A stretch of 64,000 bases of DNA. Source: Streptomyces parvulus (GTDB lineage Bacteria; Actinomycetota; Actinomycetes; Streptomycetales; Streptomycetaceae). Shown piece by piece: positions 32,116 through 40,693 of this stretch (its first letter is position 1; every line of letters starts with the position of its first letter). The stretch is from assembly GCF_014648855.1 (NCBI RefSeq), contig NZ_BMRX01000020.1, positions 62,001 through 126,000 on the forward strand. Reading direction: 5' to 3'. Under the pieces are notes generated by a model. That model did no database searches, was not told the origin of the DNA, and saw nothing but the letters and a program-made list of their open reading frames with translations. Both the position numbers and the translations under genes were made by a program.

Positions 32116-33279
32116 ATGACCACCACGACCACCACCCCTGCCTCCGACCCGTCGGCACGTCAGGTGTCGCACCAGGTCTCCCAGTCCGTGTTCGACGGCT
32201 CCCGCCTCCGGGTGGTCCTGCTGGTGGAGGTCTACGACGGAGCCCAGCAGCAGTTCCTGGAGACGTACGAGAACCTGCGCAGCCACGTCGAGTCCGTCCC
32301 CGGGCACCTCAGCGAGCAGCTGTGCCAGTCCATCGAGAACCCCTCCCAGTGGCTCATCACCAGCGAGTGGGAGAGCGCCCCGCCGTTCCTGAACTGGGTG
32401 AGCAGCGAAGAGCACGTGCGGATGGTCCGGCCGCTGCACGAGTGCGTGCGGCACACCCGCTCGCTCCGCTTCCACGTGGTCCGCGAGACCGGCGGCCGGC
32501 GGGACGGTGCCGAACCCGGCCGCGGCGGGCTGCAGCCCGCGCCCCGGATCGGCGACGGAGTCATCCGGCACGCGCTCACCTTCACGGTGAAGCCCGGCAG
32601 CGAGGAGGCGGTCGCCCGGATCCTCGCCGACTACGCGTCGCCCGAACCGCGCGTCGACGACACCACGCGCCTGTGCCGCACCTCCCTGTTCCTGCACGGC
32701 AACCGGGTGGTGCGGGCCATCGAGGTGCGCGGCGACCTGCTGGCCGCCCTGCGGCACGTGGCCGAACAGCCCGAGGTGCGGGCCGCCGAGGAGGCCCTCA
32801 ACCCGTACCTGGAGCAGGACCGCGACCTCGGCGACCCGGAGTCCGCGCGGGTGTTCTACACGCGGGCGGCGCTGCCGGCCGTGCACCACGTCACCGCGGG
32901 GGAGCGGGACCCGGCGGCGCAGCGCCACGCCCTGTCCTACCCCGCACGGTCCGGGCAGGGGATGCGGCTGGCACAGCTCCTCGCCGAGCGCGACGAGGCC
33001 GCGGCGGACGACCCGGACAGCCCCGTCCTGAGCAGCACCATCTTCCAGCGGGACGAGATCGTGGTGCGTCTGATCGACGTGCGGGGCGACCTCCGGGCCG
33101 GCGACCCCGCGGTCACCCTCGGGCTTCCGGACCCCGCGCGGGTCACCGAGCTGACCACCCTCCTGGACGGCCCGGCCGGCGCCGACGCGGGGCCGGCCCG
33201 TCCCGGCGACGAGCTTCTCCGCGCGCTCGAAGGCGCCCGGATGACCCCCGTCACCGACCGGCGCGCCCCGGACGCCTGA
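32116..33279 (+). CDS. SchA/CurD-like domain protein
   Basis: The protein is 387 residues with an ABM-like ferredoxin fold near the N-terminus (RLRVVLLVEVYDGAQQQFLETYENLRSHVESVPGHLSEQLCQSIENPSQWLITSEWES) and two repeated SchA/CurD-type segments (IRHALTFTVKPGSEEAVARILADY and RHALSYPARSGQGMRLAQLLAER). SchA and CurD come from aromatic spore-pigment polyketide clusters, but no polyketide synthase is present here. AAGGAG stands 11 bases before the ATG; an in-frame GTG nine bases upstream is too close to it. The biochemical role of the family is not established. Confidence 0.78.
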   Translation: MTTTTTTPASDPSARQVSHQVSQSVFDGSRLRVVLLVEVYDGAQQQFLETYENLRSHVESVPGHLSEQLCQSIENPSQWLITSEWESAPPFLNWVSSEEHVRMVRPLHECVRHTRSLRFHVVRETGGRRDGAEPGRGGLQPAPRIGDGVIRHALTFTVKPGSEEAVARILADYASPEPRVDDTTRLCRTSLFLHGNRVVRAIEVRGDLLAALRHVAEQPEVRAAEEALNPYLEQDRDLGDPESARVFYTRAALPAVHHVTAGERDPAAQRHALSYPARSGQGMRLAQLLAERDEAAADDPDSPVLSSTIFQRDEIVVRLIDVRGDLRAGDPAVTLGLPDPARVTELTTLLDGPAGADAGPARPGDELLRALEGARMTPVTDRRAPDA

Positions 33280-33293
33280 CGCAGGGACGCCGC

Positions 33294-33348
33294 GGACACG
33301 CGACGGCCGCCGGACCGCGATGTGCGGTCCGGCGGCCGTCGCGTGTCC
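33294..33348. terminator. 25-bp perfect bidirectional terminator
   Basis: The arms at 33294-33318 and 33324-33348 are perfectly complementary over 25 bp around the loop GATGT, between the convergent stops at 33279 and 33362. It is the strongest hairpin in the window. Confidence 0.9.
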
Positions 33349-33361
33349 CTCGGGTGTCAGG

Positions 33362-34390
33362 TCACTCGGGGACGGTGCAGTCGAAGGCGTGCAGGTAGGG
33401 GTTGACCGGGCGGATGTCGTCGATGACGAGCCCCGCCTCCGTCAGCCGGCCCACCATGCTGTCGGTGGTGTGCTTCGCCCCGCCGACGTTCAGGAGCAGC
33501 AGCAGGTCCATGGCGGTGCTGAACCGCATCGACGGAGTGTCGTCAACGAGGTTCTCGATGACCACGACCCTCGCTCCGGCCCCGCCCGCTCGCATGACGT
33601 TGCGCAGGGCGCGGGCGGTGCTGTCGTCGTCCCATTCCAGGATGTTCTTGATGACGTACACGTCGGCCCGTACCGGGATGTCCTCGCGGCAGTCCCCGGG
33701 CACGATCCGCACCCGGTCCGCGAGCGCGCCGCCCTCGCGCAGCCGGGGGTCGGCGTTCTCCACCACCCGCGGCAGGTCGAGCAGGGTGCCCCGCATGGCC
33801 GGGTACTTCTCCAGGAGGCTCGCCACCACGTGCCCCTGGCCGCCGCCGATGTCGGCGACCGAGGAACTGCCCGACAGGTCGAGGAGGGCCGCGACGTCCT
33901 GGGCCGACTGGCGGCTGGAGGTCGTCATGGCACGGTTGAAGACCTCGGCCGATTGGGGCGCGTCCTCGTTGAGGTAGGTGAAGAACTCCTTGCCGTACAG
34001 GCCCTCGACGACGTTGCGGCCGCTGCGCACGGCCTCGTCGAGCAGGGGCCAGGCGTCCCAGGTCCACGGCTCCGTGCACCACAGGGTGATGTAGCGCAGG
34101 CTGTGCGGGTCGTCCTCGCGCAGCAGGCGGGACATGTCGGTGTGCGCGAACGTGCCGTCCTTGTGCTCGGCGAAGACGCCGTAGCAGGTCAGCGCGCGCA
34201 GCAGCCGGCGCAGCGGCTTGGGCTCGGCCTTCACCGCGGTGGCGAGGTCGTCCACGGTCATGGGGGCCTCGCCGAGGGCGTCGGCGACGCCGAGCCGGGC
34301 GGCCGTGCGGAGGGCGGCGGCACACGCCGCCCCGAACACGAGCTCGCGCAGCCGCATGGGCGGGGGCGGGGCGGTCTGTGCGGTCGTCAT
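33362..34390 (-). CDS. Class I O-methyltransferase (acetylserotonin/polyketide type)
   Basis: The protein is 342 residues. An N-terminal dimerisation winged helix (VFGAACAAALRTAARLGVADALGEAPMTVDDLATAVKAEPKPLRRLLRALTCYGVF) is followed by the SAM-binding D-I-G-G-G-Q-G-H and a motif VIKNILEWDDDSTARAL. Related enzymes usually have His (or Asn in DnrK) at the start of the (H/N)-x-W-x-D unit; here it is Glu, so the catalytic base may differ. It is convergent with the SchA/CurD gene. The substrate is unknown, probably a phenolic or polyketide-like hydroxyl. Confidence 0.86.
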   Translation of the reverse strand: MTTAQTAPPPPMRLRELVFGAACAAALRTAARLGVADALGEAPMTVDDLATAVKAEPKPLRRLLRALTCYGVFAEHKDGTFAHTDMSRLLREDDPHSLRYITLWCTEPWTWDAWPLLDEAVRSGRNVVEGLYGKEFFTYLNEDAPQSAEVFNRAMTTSSRQSAQDVAALLDLSGSSSVADIGGGQGHVVASLLEKYPAMRGTLLDLPRVVENADPRLREGGALADRVRIVPGDCREDIPVRADVYVIKNILEWDDDSTARALRNVMRAGGAGARVVVIENLVDDTPSMRFSTAMDLLLLLNVGGAKHTTDSMVGRLTEAGLVIDDIRPVNPYLHAFDCTVPE

Positions 34391-34439
34391 GCGCCGCCTT
34401 CCTTCCTTCTCGGGTCCACGTGTGGTCGCGGCCGGCCGG

Positions 34440-35510
34440 TCAGCACAGGCCCGCGGGCTTGGAGGCGCCGCAGGTGTTGCTCTCGAAGGTGTTGTTCTTC
34501 CCGGTCGCCGCGGTCTCGGTGTTCACCAGGTCGGCGGGGGAGTTGTCGCTCAGCGCGTTGCCCTTGACCTCGTTGCGCTCGCTGGTGACGCCCACGAAGC
34601 TCTTGAACAGGACGATGCCGCCCGACAGCGGGGACTTGCCCGCGTTCTCCCGGACGGTGTTGTCGGCGACCAGGACCTTCTCGGTGCCGGTCAGGACGAT
34701 GCCCGAGCCCTGGAGGGCGTCGAGCCGCTCGGTCTTCGGGCACGACTTGTTGTTGCGCACGACGTGGTTGTCGCGCACGACCAGGTCGCCGGCCTTGGGC
34801 TTGTTCTCGTCGCCGACGACGAACACGCCCGCGCAGTTGCCGGTGATGTGGTTGTCGGCGACGGCGAGGTTGCGCAGCCGCCGCACGGTGACGCCGATGC
34901 GGTTGCCCTCGACGCGGTTGTGCGCGACGACGGTGCCCTCGGTGTCGGCGGCGCCCTCCTCGGACTCGACGGTGTTGGCGAGGAAGATGCCCGCGTCGCC
35001 GTTGTCGAGGGCGGTGTTGCCGCGGATGACGCCGTGCACCGACCGCTCCTGGGCGATGCCCCAGACGCCGTTCTTCACGGCCGTCACGTTCCGTACCGTC
35101 AGGTCGTCGGTGGACACGGCGAACAGGCCGGTGCGGGTGAAGCCGGTGACCGTCAGGTCGGCGATGGTGACGCCCTTGACGTTCTTGTCCTTCGTGCCCG
35201 TCACGCAGATGCCGTTGCCGCCCTCGGCGCAGGTGTTGGCGGCGGCCTTCTCCGCGGCGGGCCTGACGACCGTCTCGCGGCCCATGCCGCGCAGGGTGAG
35301 CCCGGGTGTGCTCACCTTGACGCTCTCGCGGTAGGTGCCGGGGGTGACGAGGACCGTGTCGCCCGACTCGGCGGCGTCCACCGCCTTCTGGATCGACTCG
35401 CCGGGGTGGACCACGTGGGTCATGGGAACGGAGGACGCGGGGGCCGCTCCGAGCCCCGTACCGATCATCGCTGCGGTGCACACCAGGTACACGACATGGC
35501 ATTTCTTCAT
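34440..35510 (-). CDS. Secreted right-handed beta-helix protein
   Basis: The protein is 356 residues. A signal peptide (MKKCHVVYLVCTAAMIGTGLGAAPASS) precedes a repetitive beta-helix built of NosD-like rungs: VTIADLTVTGF, LTVRNVTAVKNGVWGIA, GNTALDNGDAGIFLANTV, HNRVEGNRIGVTV, DNHITGNCAGVFVV, DNTVRENAG. It resembles pectate-lyase or PbH1-repeat proteins, but no lyase catalytic motif can be confirmed. A conserved Cys pair (NTC...GLC) closes the end. The start at 35510 is preferred over 35543 for its better signal peptide. It is exported, perhaps to bind or cut polysaccharide. Confidence 0.75.
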   Translation of the reverse strand: MKKCHVVYLVCTAAMIGTGLGAAPASSVPMTHVVHPGESIQKAVDAAESGDTVLVTPGTYRESVKVSTPGLTLRGMGRETVVRPAAEKAAANTCAEGGNGICVTGTKDKNVKGVTIADLTVTGFTRTGLFAVSTDDLTVRNVTAVKNGVWGIAQERSVHGVIRGNTALDNGDAGIFLANTVESEEGAADTEGTVVAHNRVEGNRIGVTVRRLRNLAVADNHITGNCAGVFVVGDENKPKAGDLVVRDNHVVRNNKSCPKTERLDALQGSGIVLTGTEKVLVADNTVRENAGKSPLSGGIVLFKSFVGVTSERNEVKGNALSDNSPADLVNTETAATGKNNTFESNTCGASKPAGLC

Positions 35511-35663
35511 ATTCGGAAAGATATGCCTGGAATATTCCCCCATGGTCGGGATGAGCCATCCGACGGCGTGTCATGAACGGGCGCCGCAGGGGTGGCTCTT
35601 GGGGCGCACGGGACGCGCCGGGGGAGAGGGGTTCGAGGGACGCGGGATGGCAACCTGGGCGGC

Positions 35664-36200
35664 ATGGGCAAGACCGCGCTGATCGTCATCGACATGATCA
35701 ACACCTACGACCACCAGGACGCCGAGCGGCTGATCCCGGCCGCGGAGTCCGTACTGCCGAAGCTCACCGGGCTGCTGGAACGGGCGCGGCGGCACGGCGT
35801 CCCCGTGATCTACGTCAACGACAACTTCGGGGAGTGGCGCTCGCACCACGGCGAGATCCTGGACAAGGCACTGTCGGGGCCGCACGCCGGACTCGTCGAG
35901 CCGCTGCGGCCCGACGAGTCCTCCCTCTTCGTGGTCAAGGCGCGGCACTCGATCTTCTACGAGACGCCGCTGACCTATCTGCTCCACCAGCAGGGCATCG
36001 ACCGGCTCGTGCTGTGCGGGCAGGTGACCGAGCAGTGCGTGCTGTACTCGGCGCTCGACGCCCACATCCGCCATCTCCAGGTCATCGTCCCGAGGGACGC
36101 GGTCGCGCACATCCACGCCGATCTCGCGGACGCCGCCCTCGTCATGATGGAGCGGAACATGGGCGCCCGGGTCTGCGACAGCGGCGAGTTGTGGACCTGA
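35664..36200 (+). CDS. Isochorismatase-family cysteine hydrolase
   Basis: The protein is 178 residues with the family triad Asp10 (LIVIDMINTY), Lys92 (VVKARHSIFY) and Cys125 (CGQVTEQCVLYSA). This superfamily includes nicotinamidases, N-carbamoylsarcosine amidases and isochorismatases; the motifs do not decide which. It is isolated between the beta-helix gene and the convergent small protein. The start with GGGC-rich spacing is tentative, but the family N-terminus KTALIVIDMI fixes it to within a few codons. Confidence 0.88.
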   Translation: MGKTALIVIDMINTYDHQDAERLIPAAESVLPKLTGLLERARRHGVPVIYVNDNFGEWRSHHGEILDKALSGPHAGLVEPLRPDESSLFVVKARHSIFYETPLTYLLHQQGIDRLVLCGQVTEQCVLYSALDAHIRHLQVIVPRDAVAHIHADLADAALVMMERNMGARVCDSGELWT

Positions 36201-36232
36201 GCCGCCCGGCGCCGGGCCGGGTTCCGGGCGGC
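36201..36232. terminator. Hairpin between hydrolase and convergent gene
   Basis: The arms GCCGCCCGG (36201-36209) and CCGGGCGGC (36224-36232) with a 14-nt GC-rich loop fill the 40-bp gap between the convergent stops. Confidence 0.55.
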
Positions 36233-36240
36233 GGCCCGCG

Positions 36241-36729
36241 TCAGGTGCGCAGGCTGCGCACGGGCAGGACGAGCTGCGCCGAGGTCCGCAGCGTGTCCTC
36301 GTGGTTCGCGAAGGCGGCGACCGCCTCGGCCTCGCCGGGCTCGCCGCCGGGCCACGGGCGGGTGGCGAAGATGAGGCAGGCGTACCCGCGCTCGTCCACC
36401 GCCTCGCGCCACTGCGCGGTCGGCACGAACTGGGCGTTGACGCCCGGCATGGTGAGGGCCGCCGCCCCCGGCACCACCAGCAGGTTGACCGGCAGGTCGG
36501 GCAGGCCGGTGGCGTCGAGGACGCCGTCGCCCACGGCGATCCCGGAACGGCTCAGCAGCCCCTCCACGGCGGCCGGGGTCGCCTCCGGGCCGCCCTCGCC
36601 GTCGCCCAGGGAGCAGGCGAGGAGGAAGGGGACGTCGCCTTCGGGGGTCTCACGGCTCCAGCACATGATGACGAGCGTGCCGAGGTCGGCGGTGCGCAGC
36701 GGGCGGGGGTCGGTAGAGATCGAGGTCAT
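36241..36729 (-). CDS. DUF5949-like small protein
   Basis: The protein is 162 residues beginning with a polar leader, then ADLGTLVIMCWSRETPEGDVPFLLACSLGDGEGGPEATPAAVEGLLSRSGIAVGDGVLD, a central LPVNLLVVPGAAALTMPGVNAQFV and the tail NHEDTLRTSAQLVLPVRSLRT. The order of segments recalls the actinomycete DUF5949 family, which has no known function. There are no membrane helices or catalytic motifs. Confidence 0.6.
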   Translation of the reverse strand: MTSISTDPRPLRTADLGTLVIMCWSRETPEGDVPFLLACSLGDGEGGPEATPAAVEGLLSRSGIAVGDGVLDATGLPDLPVNLLVVPGAAALTMPGVNAQFVPTAQWREAVDERGYACLIFATRPWPGGEPGEAEAVAAFANHEDTLRTSAQLVLPVRSLRT

Positions 36730-36824
36730 CGCGAAACCGTAAGCGCGCGCCGGGACGCTCCCGGCCGGCCGTCACCCGACCGGGCGACGTCCGCGCCCTT
36801 CTTCACACGAACGAGGGGCCCCGG

Positions 36825-37556
36825 TCACTCGCGGGACAGACGGCTGCGGATGTCGTCGAAGTGCCGGTGCACGGCGCGCTCCGCGGCCAGCGCGTCACCC
36901 GCGCGCACCGCGTCGACGATCCTCGCGTGCATCCGGGCCAGCTCCTCGCCGTCGGCCGCCGCGCCGAGGCCCCGCGCCTGGGTGCGCACCCGGTGGAAGG
37001 CGTTCCAGAAGGCGTCCAGCAGCTCGCTGAGCAGCTCGTTGTCCAGGGAACGGTGCAGAACGCGGTGGAAGGCCCGGTCGGTGCGGGCCGCGATCTCGCC
37101 CCCCTCGCGCACCTCGGTGTGCATCGTCGCCACCAGCGCGTCCAGCTCCGCCAGATCGGCCTCGGGCAGCCGGCCCGCGAGGCGGTGCATGAGCCCGGCC
37201 TCCAGCGCCTCGCGCAGTTGCAGCAGTTCGAGCAGGCTGCCCTGGCCGCGGCGGTGCCCGACCACGGTGCGGAACGCCATGGCCTCGGTCATCGGCTCCA
37301 GGGACATGGTGCCGACGTAGGTGCCGAAGCCGCGCCGGATCTCGACGATGTGCATGGCCTGGAGGGACTTGAGCGCCTCGCGCAACGAGTTGCGGCTGAC
37401 GCCGAAGCGCTCCATCAGCTCCGTCTCGGTGGGCAGCGGGTCACCGGGGCCGAGGCCCTCCTCGACGATCAGCCCCTTGATCCGCTCCTCGGCGTCGGCG
37501 GCGACCGAGCCCATGTGGCGTCCCCTCTCGACCCTTGACATCTCCTGCTCCGTCAT
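36825..37556 (-). CDS. FadR-subfamily GntR transcriptional regulator
   Basis: The protein is 243 residues with a GntR winged helix (AEERIKGLIVEEGLGPGDPLPTETELMERFGVSRNSLREALKSLQAMHIVEIRRGFGTYV) and a C-terminal FCD all-helical effector domain (LLELLQLREALEAGLMHRLAGRLPEADLAELDALV ... DRAFHRVLHRSLDNELLSELLDAFW ... HARIVDAVRAGDALAAERAVHRHFDDI) with the metal-binding-type Asp and His residues. It diverges from the aldolase/transporter genes across a perfect 24-bp palindrome and very likely represses them. The inducer is probably a small organic acid or sugar acid. Confidence 0.9.
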   Translation of the reverse strand: MTEQEMSRVERGRHMGSVAADAEERIKGLIVEEGLGPGDPLPTETELMERFGVSRNSLREALKSLQAMHIVEIRRGFGTYVGTMSLEPMTEAMAFRTVVGHRRGQGSLLELLQLREALEAGLMHRLAGRLPEADLAELDALVATMHTEVREGGEIAARTDRAFHRVLHRSLDNELLSELLDAFWNAFHRVRTQARGLGAAADGEELARMHARIVDAVRAGDALAAERAVHRHFDDIRSRLSRE

Positions 37557-37569
37557 GTGTCACTCTAAC

Positions 37570-37593
37570 AGGACGTAGGACGTCCTACGTCCT
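37570..37593. promoter_or_regulatory. 24-bp perfect palindrome, GntR operator
   Basis: The site runs AGGACGTAGGAC followed by its exact complement GTCCTACGTCCT, with no mismatch. It lies 14 bp before the GntR ATG and 77 bp before the aldolase ATG. The inner AGGACGTCCT and the outer repeat could accommodate two dimers side by side, making it a strong candidate operator for the FadR-type regulator. Confidence 0.8.
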
Positions 37594-37670
37594 CGGAATA
37601 CGGGATTCCGGGTGCGCTGCCGCCGCCTGCCCTCCCGCCCCTGAACCACCGCACGACCAGGAGTCACCGC

Positions 37671-38600
37671 ATGCCCATCCCCACGCCGCTGCACGGCGTC
37701 ATCCCCCCGGTCATCACCCCGCTCACCCCCGCGGGCGACGTGGACACCGGGTCGGTGCACCGGCTCGCCGAGCACCTGATCGGCGCCGGGGTGCACGGTC
37801 TGTTCCTGCTGGGCTCCAGCGGCGAGACCGCCTACCTCACCGACGCCCAGCGGCTGACCGCGCTCGAGGCCGCCGTGGACGCCGCGGCCGGCCGCGTCCC
37901 CGTACTGGCCGGGGTCATCGACACCACCACGGCCCGGGTCCTCGACCGGGCGGCCGACGCGGTCCGGGCCGGCGCCGACGCGCTGGTGGCCACCGCGCCC
38001 TTCTACACCCGCACCCATCCGGTGGAGATCGCCGGACACTTCCGGCGGATCCGCGAGGCCGCCGGCCTGCCGCTGTTCGCCTACGACATCCCGGTCGCCG
38101 TGCACACCAAGCTGCCCCGCGACCTCGTCCTGGAGCTGGCCGGCGACGGCACCCTGGCCGGCCTGAAGGACTCCAGCGGAGACGACGGCTCCCTGCGCCG
38201 CCTCCTGGTGGAACTGCGTCCGCTCGCCCCGGACTTCTCGGTGCTCACCGGCTCCGAACTCACCGTGGACGGCGCGCTCCTCGCCGGCGCCGACGGCGTC
38301 GTGCCGGGGCTCGGCAACGTCGACGCGCACGGCTACGTACGCCTCTACGAGGCCGCCCGGGCCGGGGACTGGGCCACCGCGCGGGCGGAGCAGGACCGGC
38401 TCGCGGCGCTGTTCGCCCTCACCGACGCGGGCGACCCCGGCCTGATGGGCGCCAGCTCCAGCGCGCTCGGGGCGTTCAAGGCGGCCGCCCGGCTGCTCGG
38501 TCTCATCGACTGCGCGGCCACCGCCGCACCGCAGGTCCCGCTCGACGAGGCGGCCGTCGCCCGGGTCCGCGCCCGGCTCACCGGCGCCGGCCTCCTGTGA
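37671..38600 (+). CDS. Dihydrodipicolinate synthase/N-acetylneuraminate lyase family aldolase
   Basis: The protein is 309 residues, a class I aldolase TIM barrel. The Schiff-base Lys166 is in LAGLKDSSGD, Tyr138 in FAYDIPV, and the substrate-carboxylate loop is G-S-S-G-E-T. The family cleaves or condenses 2-keto acids such as KDG, 5-keto-4-deoxyglucarate or N-acetylneuraminate, or makes dihydrodipicolinate. Since a transporter follows and a GntR gene diverges, catabolic use on a sugar acid is far likelier than lysine synthesis. The exact substrate is not clear. Confidence 0.87.
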   Translation: MPIPTPLHGVIPPVITPLTPAGDVDTGSVHRLAEHLIGAGVHGLFLLGSSGETAYLTDAQRLTALEAAVDAAAGRVPVLAGVIDTTTARVLDRAADAVRAGADALVATAPFYTRTHPVEIAGHFRRIREAAGLPLFAYDIPVAVHTKLPRDLVLELAGDGTLAGLKDSSGDDGSLRRLLVELRPLAPDFSVLTGSELTVDGALLAGADGVVPGLGNVDAHGYVRLYEAARAGDWATARAEQDRLAALFALTDAGDPGLMGASSSALGAFKAAARLLGLIDCAATAAPQVPLDEAAVARVRARLTGAGLL

Positions 38601-38605
38601 CCCCC

Positions 38606-38634
38606 GGACCGGGGCCGCCGGCCGGCCCCGGTCC
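38606..38634 (+). terminator. Hairpin between aldolase and transporter
   Basis: The 12-base arms GGACCGGGGCCG (38606-38617) and CGGCCCCGGTCC (38623-38634) form a near-perfect hairpin in the 87-bp gap. It may attenuate read-through or stabilise the aldolase message. Confidence 0.55.
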
Positions 38635-38687
38635 GAACCGTTCCCCCCTGTCCCCACGCGCGTCTTCCCACCCGCATTGGATCCGTC

Positions 38688-40157
38688 ATGTCATCTGCGC
38701 GCACCACCCCGACCTCCCCGCCCTGGTACCGCGAGATCACCCGGGAGAAGTGGAAGTCCTTCTTCGCCGCCTGGATCGGCTACCTGCTCGACGGCTTCGA
38801 CTTCGTGCTCATCACCCTCGTGCTGACCGAGATCGCCGACGACTTCGGTCTGTCCACCGTCGAGTCCGCGAGCCTGGTGTCCGGTGCCTTCATCACCCGC
38901 TGGCTCGGCGGCGCCGTGCTGGGCGCGCTGGGCGACCGCTTCGGCCGCAAGAGCGCCATGGTCGTCAGCATCCTGCTGTACTCCGTCGGCACCTTCGCCT
39001 GCGGCTTCGCCTGGGACTACACCAGCCTGTTCACCGCCCGCCTGCTGATCGGCATGGGCATGGCCGGCGAGTACAGCGCGAGCGCCACCTACGTGCTGGA
39101 GAGCTGGCCCGCCCGGCTGCGCAACCGCGCCTCCGGCTTCCTGATCTCCGGGTTCTCCCTGGGTGGCGTCCTGGCGGCCGAGGTCTACGAGCACGTGGTG
39201 CCGGGGCACGGCTGGCGCTGGCTGTTCTACATCGGCCTGTTCCCCGTGGTCGTCGCGCTCTGGGTGCGCCGCGCGCTGCCCGAGGCCGACGACTGGGAGG
39301 CACGCGTCGGTGCCGCCGGCGAGCGGCCGAACCCCTTCCGGCCGCTGTTCGCCGGCCGGCGCCGGGCGACCGTCAACACGGTGCTGGTGGTCGTCGCCAC
39401 CGGAGCGCTGTTCGCGGTGTTCACCCCGCTCGGCGCGGGAGCCGTACCCGTCCTCTCCGTGGTGGCCGCGGCCTGTCTCATCGCCTTCGCCGTGCAACTG
39501 GGCGGACGCCGGCGCTGGCTGCTGTTCGTCGCGCTCTGCGTCACCGTGTTCTGCGCCTTCCTCTACAGCTGGCCGGTCCAGGCGCTGCTGCCGACCTACC
39601 TCAAGACCGAACTCGGCTTCACCCCCGCGCAGGTCAGCGACGCGCTCTACTACGCCGGGTTCGGCACGATGGCCGGCTGCATCGTCACGGGCTTCGTCGG
39701 GGACCGCTTCGGCACCCGCAGGGCGTACGCCTGCACGCTCGCGGTCGGCATCGCCTTCGTGTTCCCCGTCTTCGCCATCCGCGACAGCCAGTTCGGCCTG
39801 GGCGTCCTGCTCTTCCTCATGCTCGCCTGCATGCAGGGCATCTCCGGGCTGCTGCCCAAGTACATCGCCGGGCACTTCCCGACCGAGACCCGGGCCGCGT
39901 CGCTGGGCTTCACCTACAACGTCGGCGCGCTGGGCGGCGCCGTCGCACCGGTGCTCGGGGCGCGGCTGGCGTCGAGCATGTCGCTCGGCCAGTCGCTGGC
40001 GGTGCTCACCTTCTCGCTGACCCTCGTGGTCATCGTGCTGATCGGCTTCGACGTCCCCAGCCGGCTCAACCGGCTCGTCGACCCCGAGGCCGTGCCGGAC
40101 TACCTGGCCACGGAGGCGGCGGTGGACGGCCCCGCCCGCGTGACGACGGCCAAGTGA
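38688..40157 (+). CDS. MFS transporter, sialate/sugar-acid (SHS) type
   Basis: The protein is 489 residues with 12 or more helices. The N-terminus REKWKSFFAAWIGYLLDGFDFVLITLVL with the G-Y-x-L-D-G-F-D-F signature, the A-motif GDRFGRKSAM and the A'-motif GDRFGTRRAYA resemble NanT-type sialate:H+ symporters and sugar-acid carriers. Fourteen segments are possible because of the extra pair at LFAVFTPLGAGAVPVLSVVAAACLIAF, also seen in NanT. With the aldolase and GntR repressor it looks like a small uptake-and-catabolism operon for an acidic sugar. Confidence 0.87.
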   Translation: MSSARTTPTSPPWYREITREKWKSFFAAWIGYLLDGFDFVLITLVLTEIADDFGLSTVESASLVSGAFITRWLGGAVLGALGDRFGRKSAMVVSILLYSVGTFACGFAWDYTSLFTARLLIGMGMAGEYSASATYVLESWPARLRNRASGFLISGFSLGGVLAAEVYEHVVPGHGWRWLFYIGLFPVVVALWVRRALPEADDWEARVGAAGERPNPFRPLFAGRRRATVNTVLVVVATGALFAVFTPLGAGAVPVLSVVAAACLIAFAVQLGGRRRWLLFVALCVTVFCAFLYSWPVQALLPTYLKTELGFTPAQVSDALYYAGFGTMAGCIVTGFVGDRFGTRRAYACTLAVGIAFVFPVFAIRDSQFGLGVLLFLMLACMQGISGLLPKYIAGHFPTETRAASLGFTYNVGALGGAVAPVLGARLASSMSLGQSLAVLTFSLTLVVIVLIGFDVPSRLNRLVDPEAVPDYLATEAAVDGPARVTTAK

Positions 40158-40163
40158 GGCGGA

Positions 40164-40200
40164 CGCCGGACGGAGGGTGGTTCGCCTGCTCCGTCCGGCG
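40164..40200 (+). terminator. Terminator after the MFS transporter gene
   Basis: The 12-base perfect arms CGCCGGACGGAG (40164-40175) and CTCCGTCCGGCG (40189-40200) with a 13-nt loop lie directly after the MFS stop. Confidence 0.7.
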
Positions 40201-40256
40201 CAATCCGGCGGCGGACGGAGCGTCGCCGGGCCGTCACGTGAGGTAACAGTCCCTGT

Positions 40257-40622
40257 ATGATCTGTAGACGAGATGCTCATCGGAATGACGCGCGCGGCAC
40301 GCACCGCCGCGGGGTGCGGACCGCGGTCGCGGCCCTGCTCGCCGCGACCGCCCTGGGCGCGGCCACCGAAGCCGCCGCCTCTCCGTCGGGGTCGCTGCGC
40401 ACTGACTGGGACGCCATCGCCGCCTGCGAGTCGGGCGGCAACTGGAAGGCGAACACCGGCAACGGCTACTACGGCGGTCTCCAGTTCAAGCCGTCCAGCT
40501 GGGTCGCGGCCGGCGGACTCAAGTACGCCCCGCGCGCCGACCTCGCCTCCCGCGCCGAGCAGATCGCGGTGGCCAAGCGCCTGGCCCGGATCCAGGGGAT
40601 GGGTGCCTGGGGCTGCGCCTGA
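40257..40622 (+). CDS. Rpf-like transglycosylase domain protein
   Basis: The protein is 121 residues. A signal-like segment (VRTAVAALLAATALGAATEAAAS) precedes the resuscitation-promoting-factor lysozyme-like domain: WDAIAACESGGNWKANTGNGYYGGLQFKPSSWVAAGG, with the catalytic Glu in ACESGGNW and a Cys pair (AACE...WGCA). Rpf proteins cut peptidoglycan and aid spore germination in Streptomyces. No LysM or LytM domain is attached, so it is the minimal form. The start is uncertain, since only weak ribosome sites are seen before 40257. Confidence 0.88.
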   Translation: MICRRDAHRNDARGTHRRGVRTAVAALLAATALGAATEAAASPSGSLRTDWDAIAACESGGNWKANTGNGYYGGLQFKPSSWVAAGGLKYAPRADLASRAEQIAVAKRLARIQGMGAWGCA

Positions 40623-40693
40623 TGTTCCGGCCGGGCGGTCCCGGGCAGACGTAGGGGTGTGGGCCGCACCGGCCGCAGAAGGGCTCGGCAGAC

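Noticed and set aside
33294..33348. Regulatory operator because of the long perfect symmetry
   Set aside because: It lies between two convergent stop codons with a 5-nt loop, which fits a bidirectional terminator better than a protein-binding site.
37671..38600. dapA, dihydrodipicolinate synthase for lysine
   Set aside because: The gene sits with a NanT-like transporter and a GntR repressor; context favours a catabolic aldolase of the same family.
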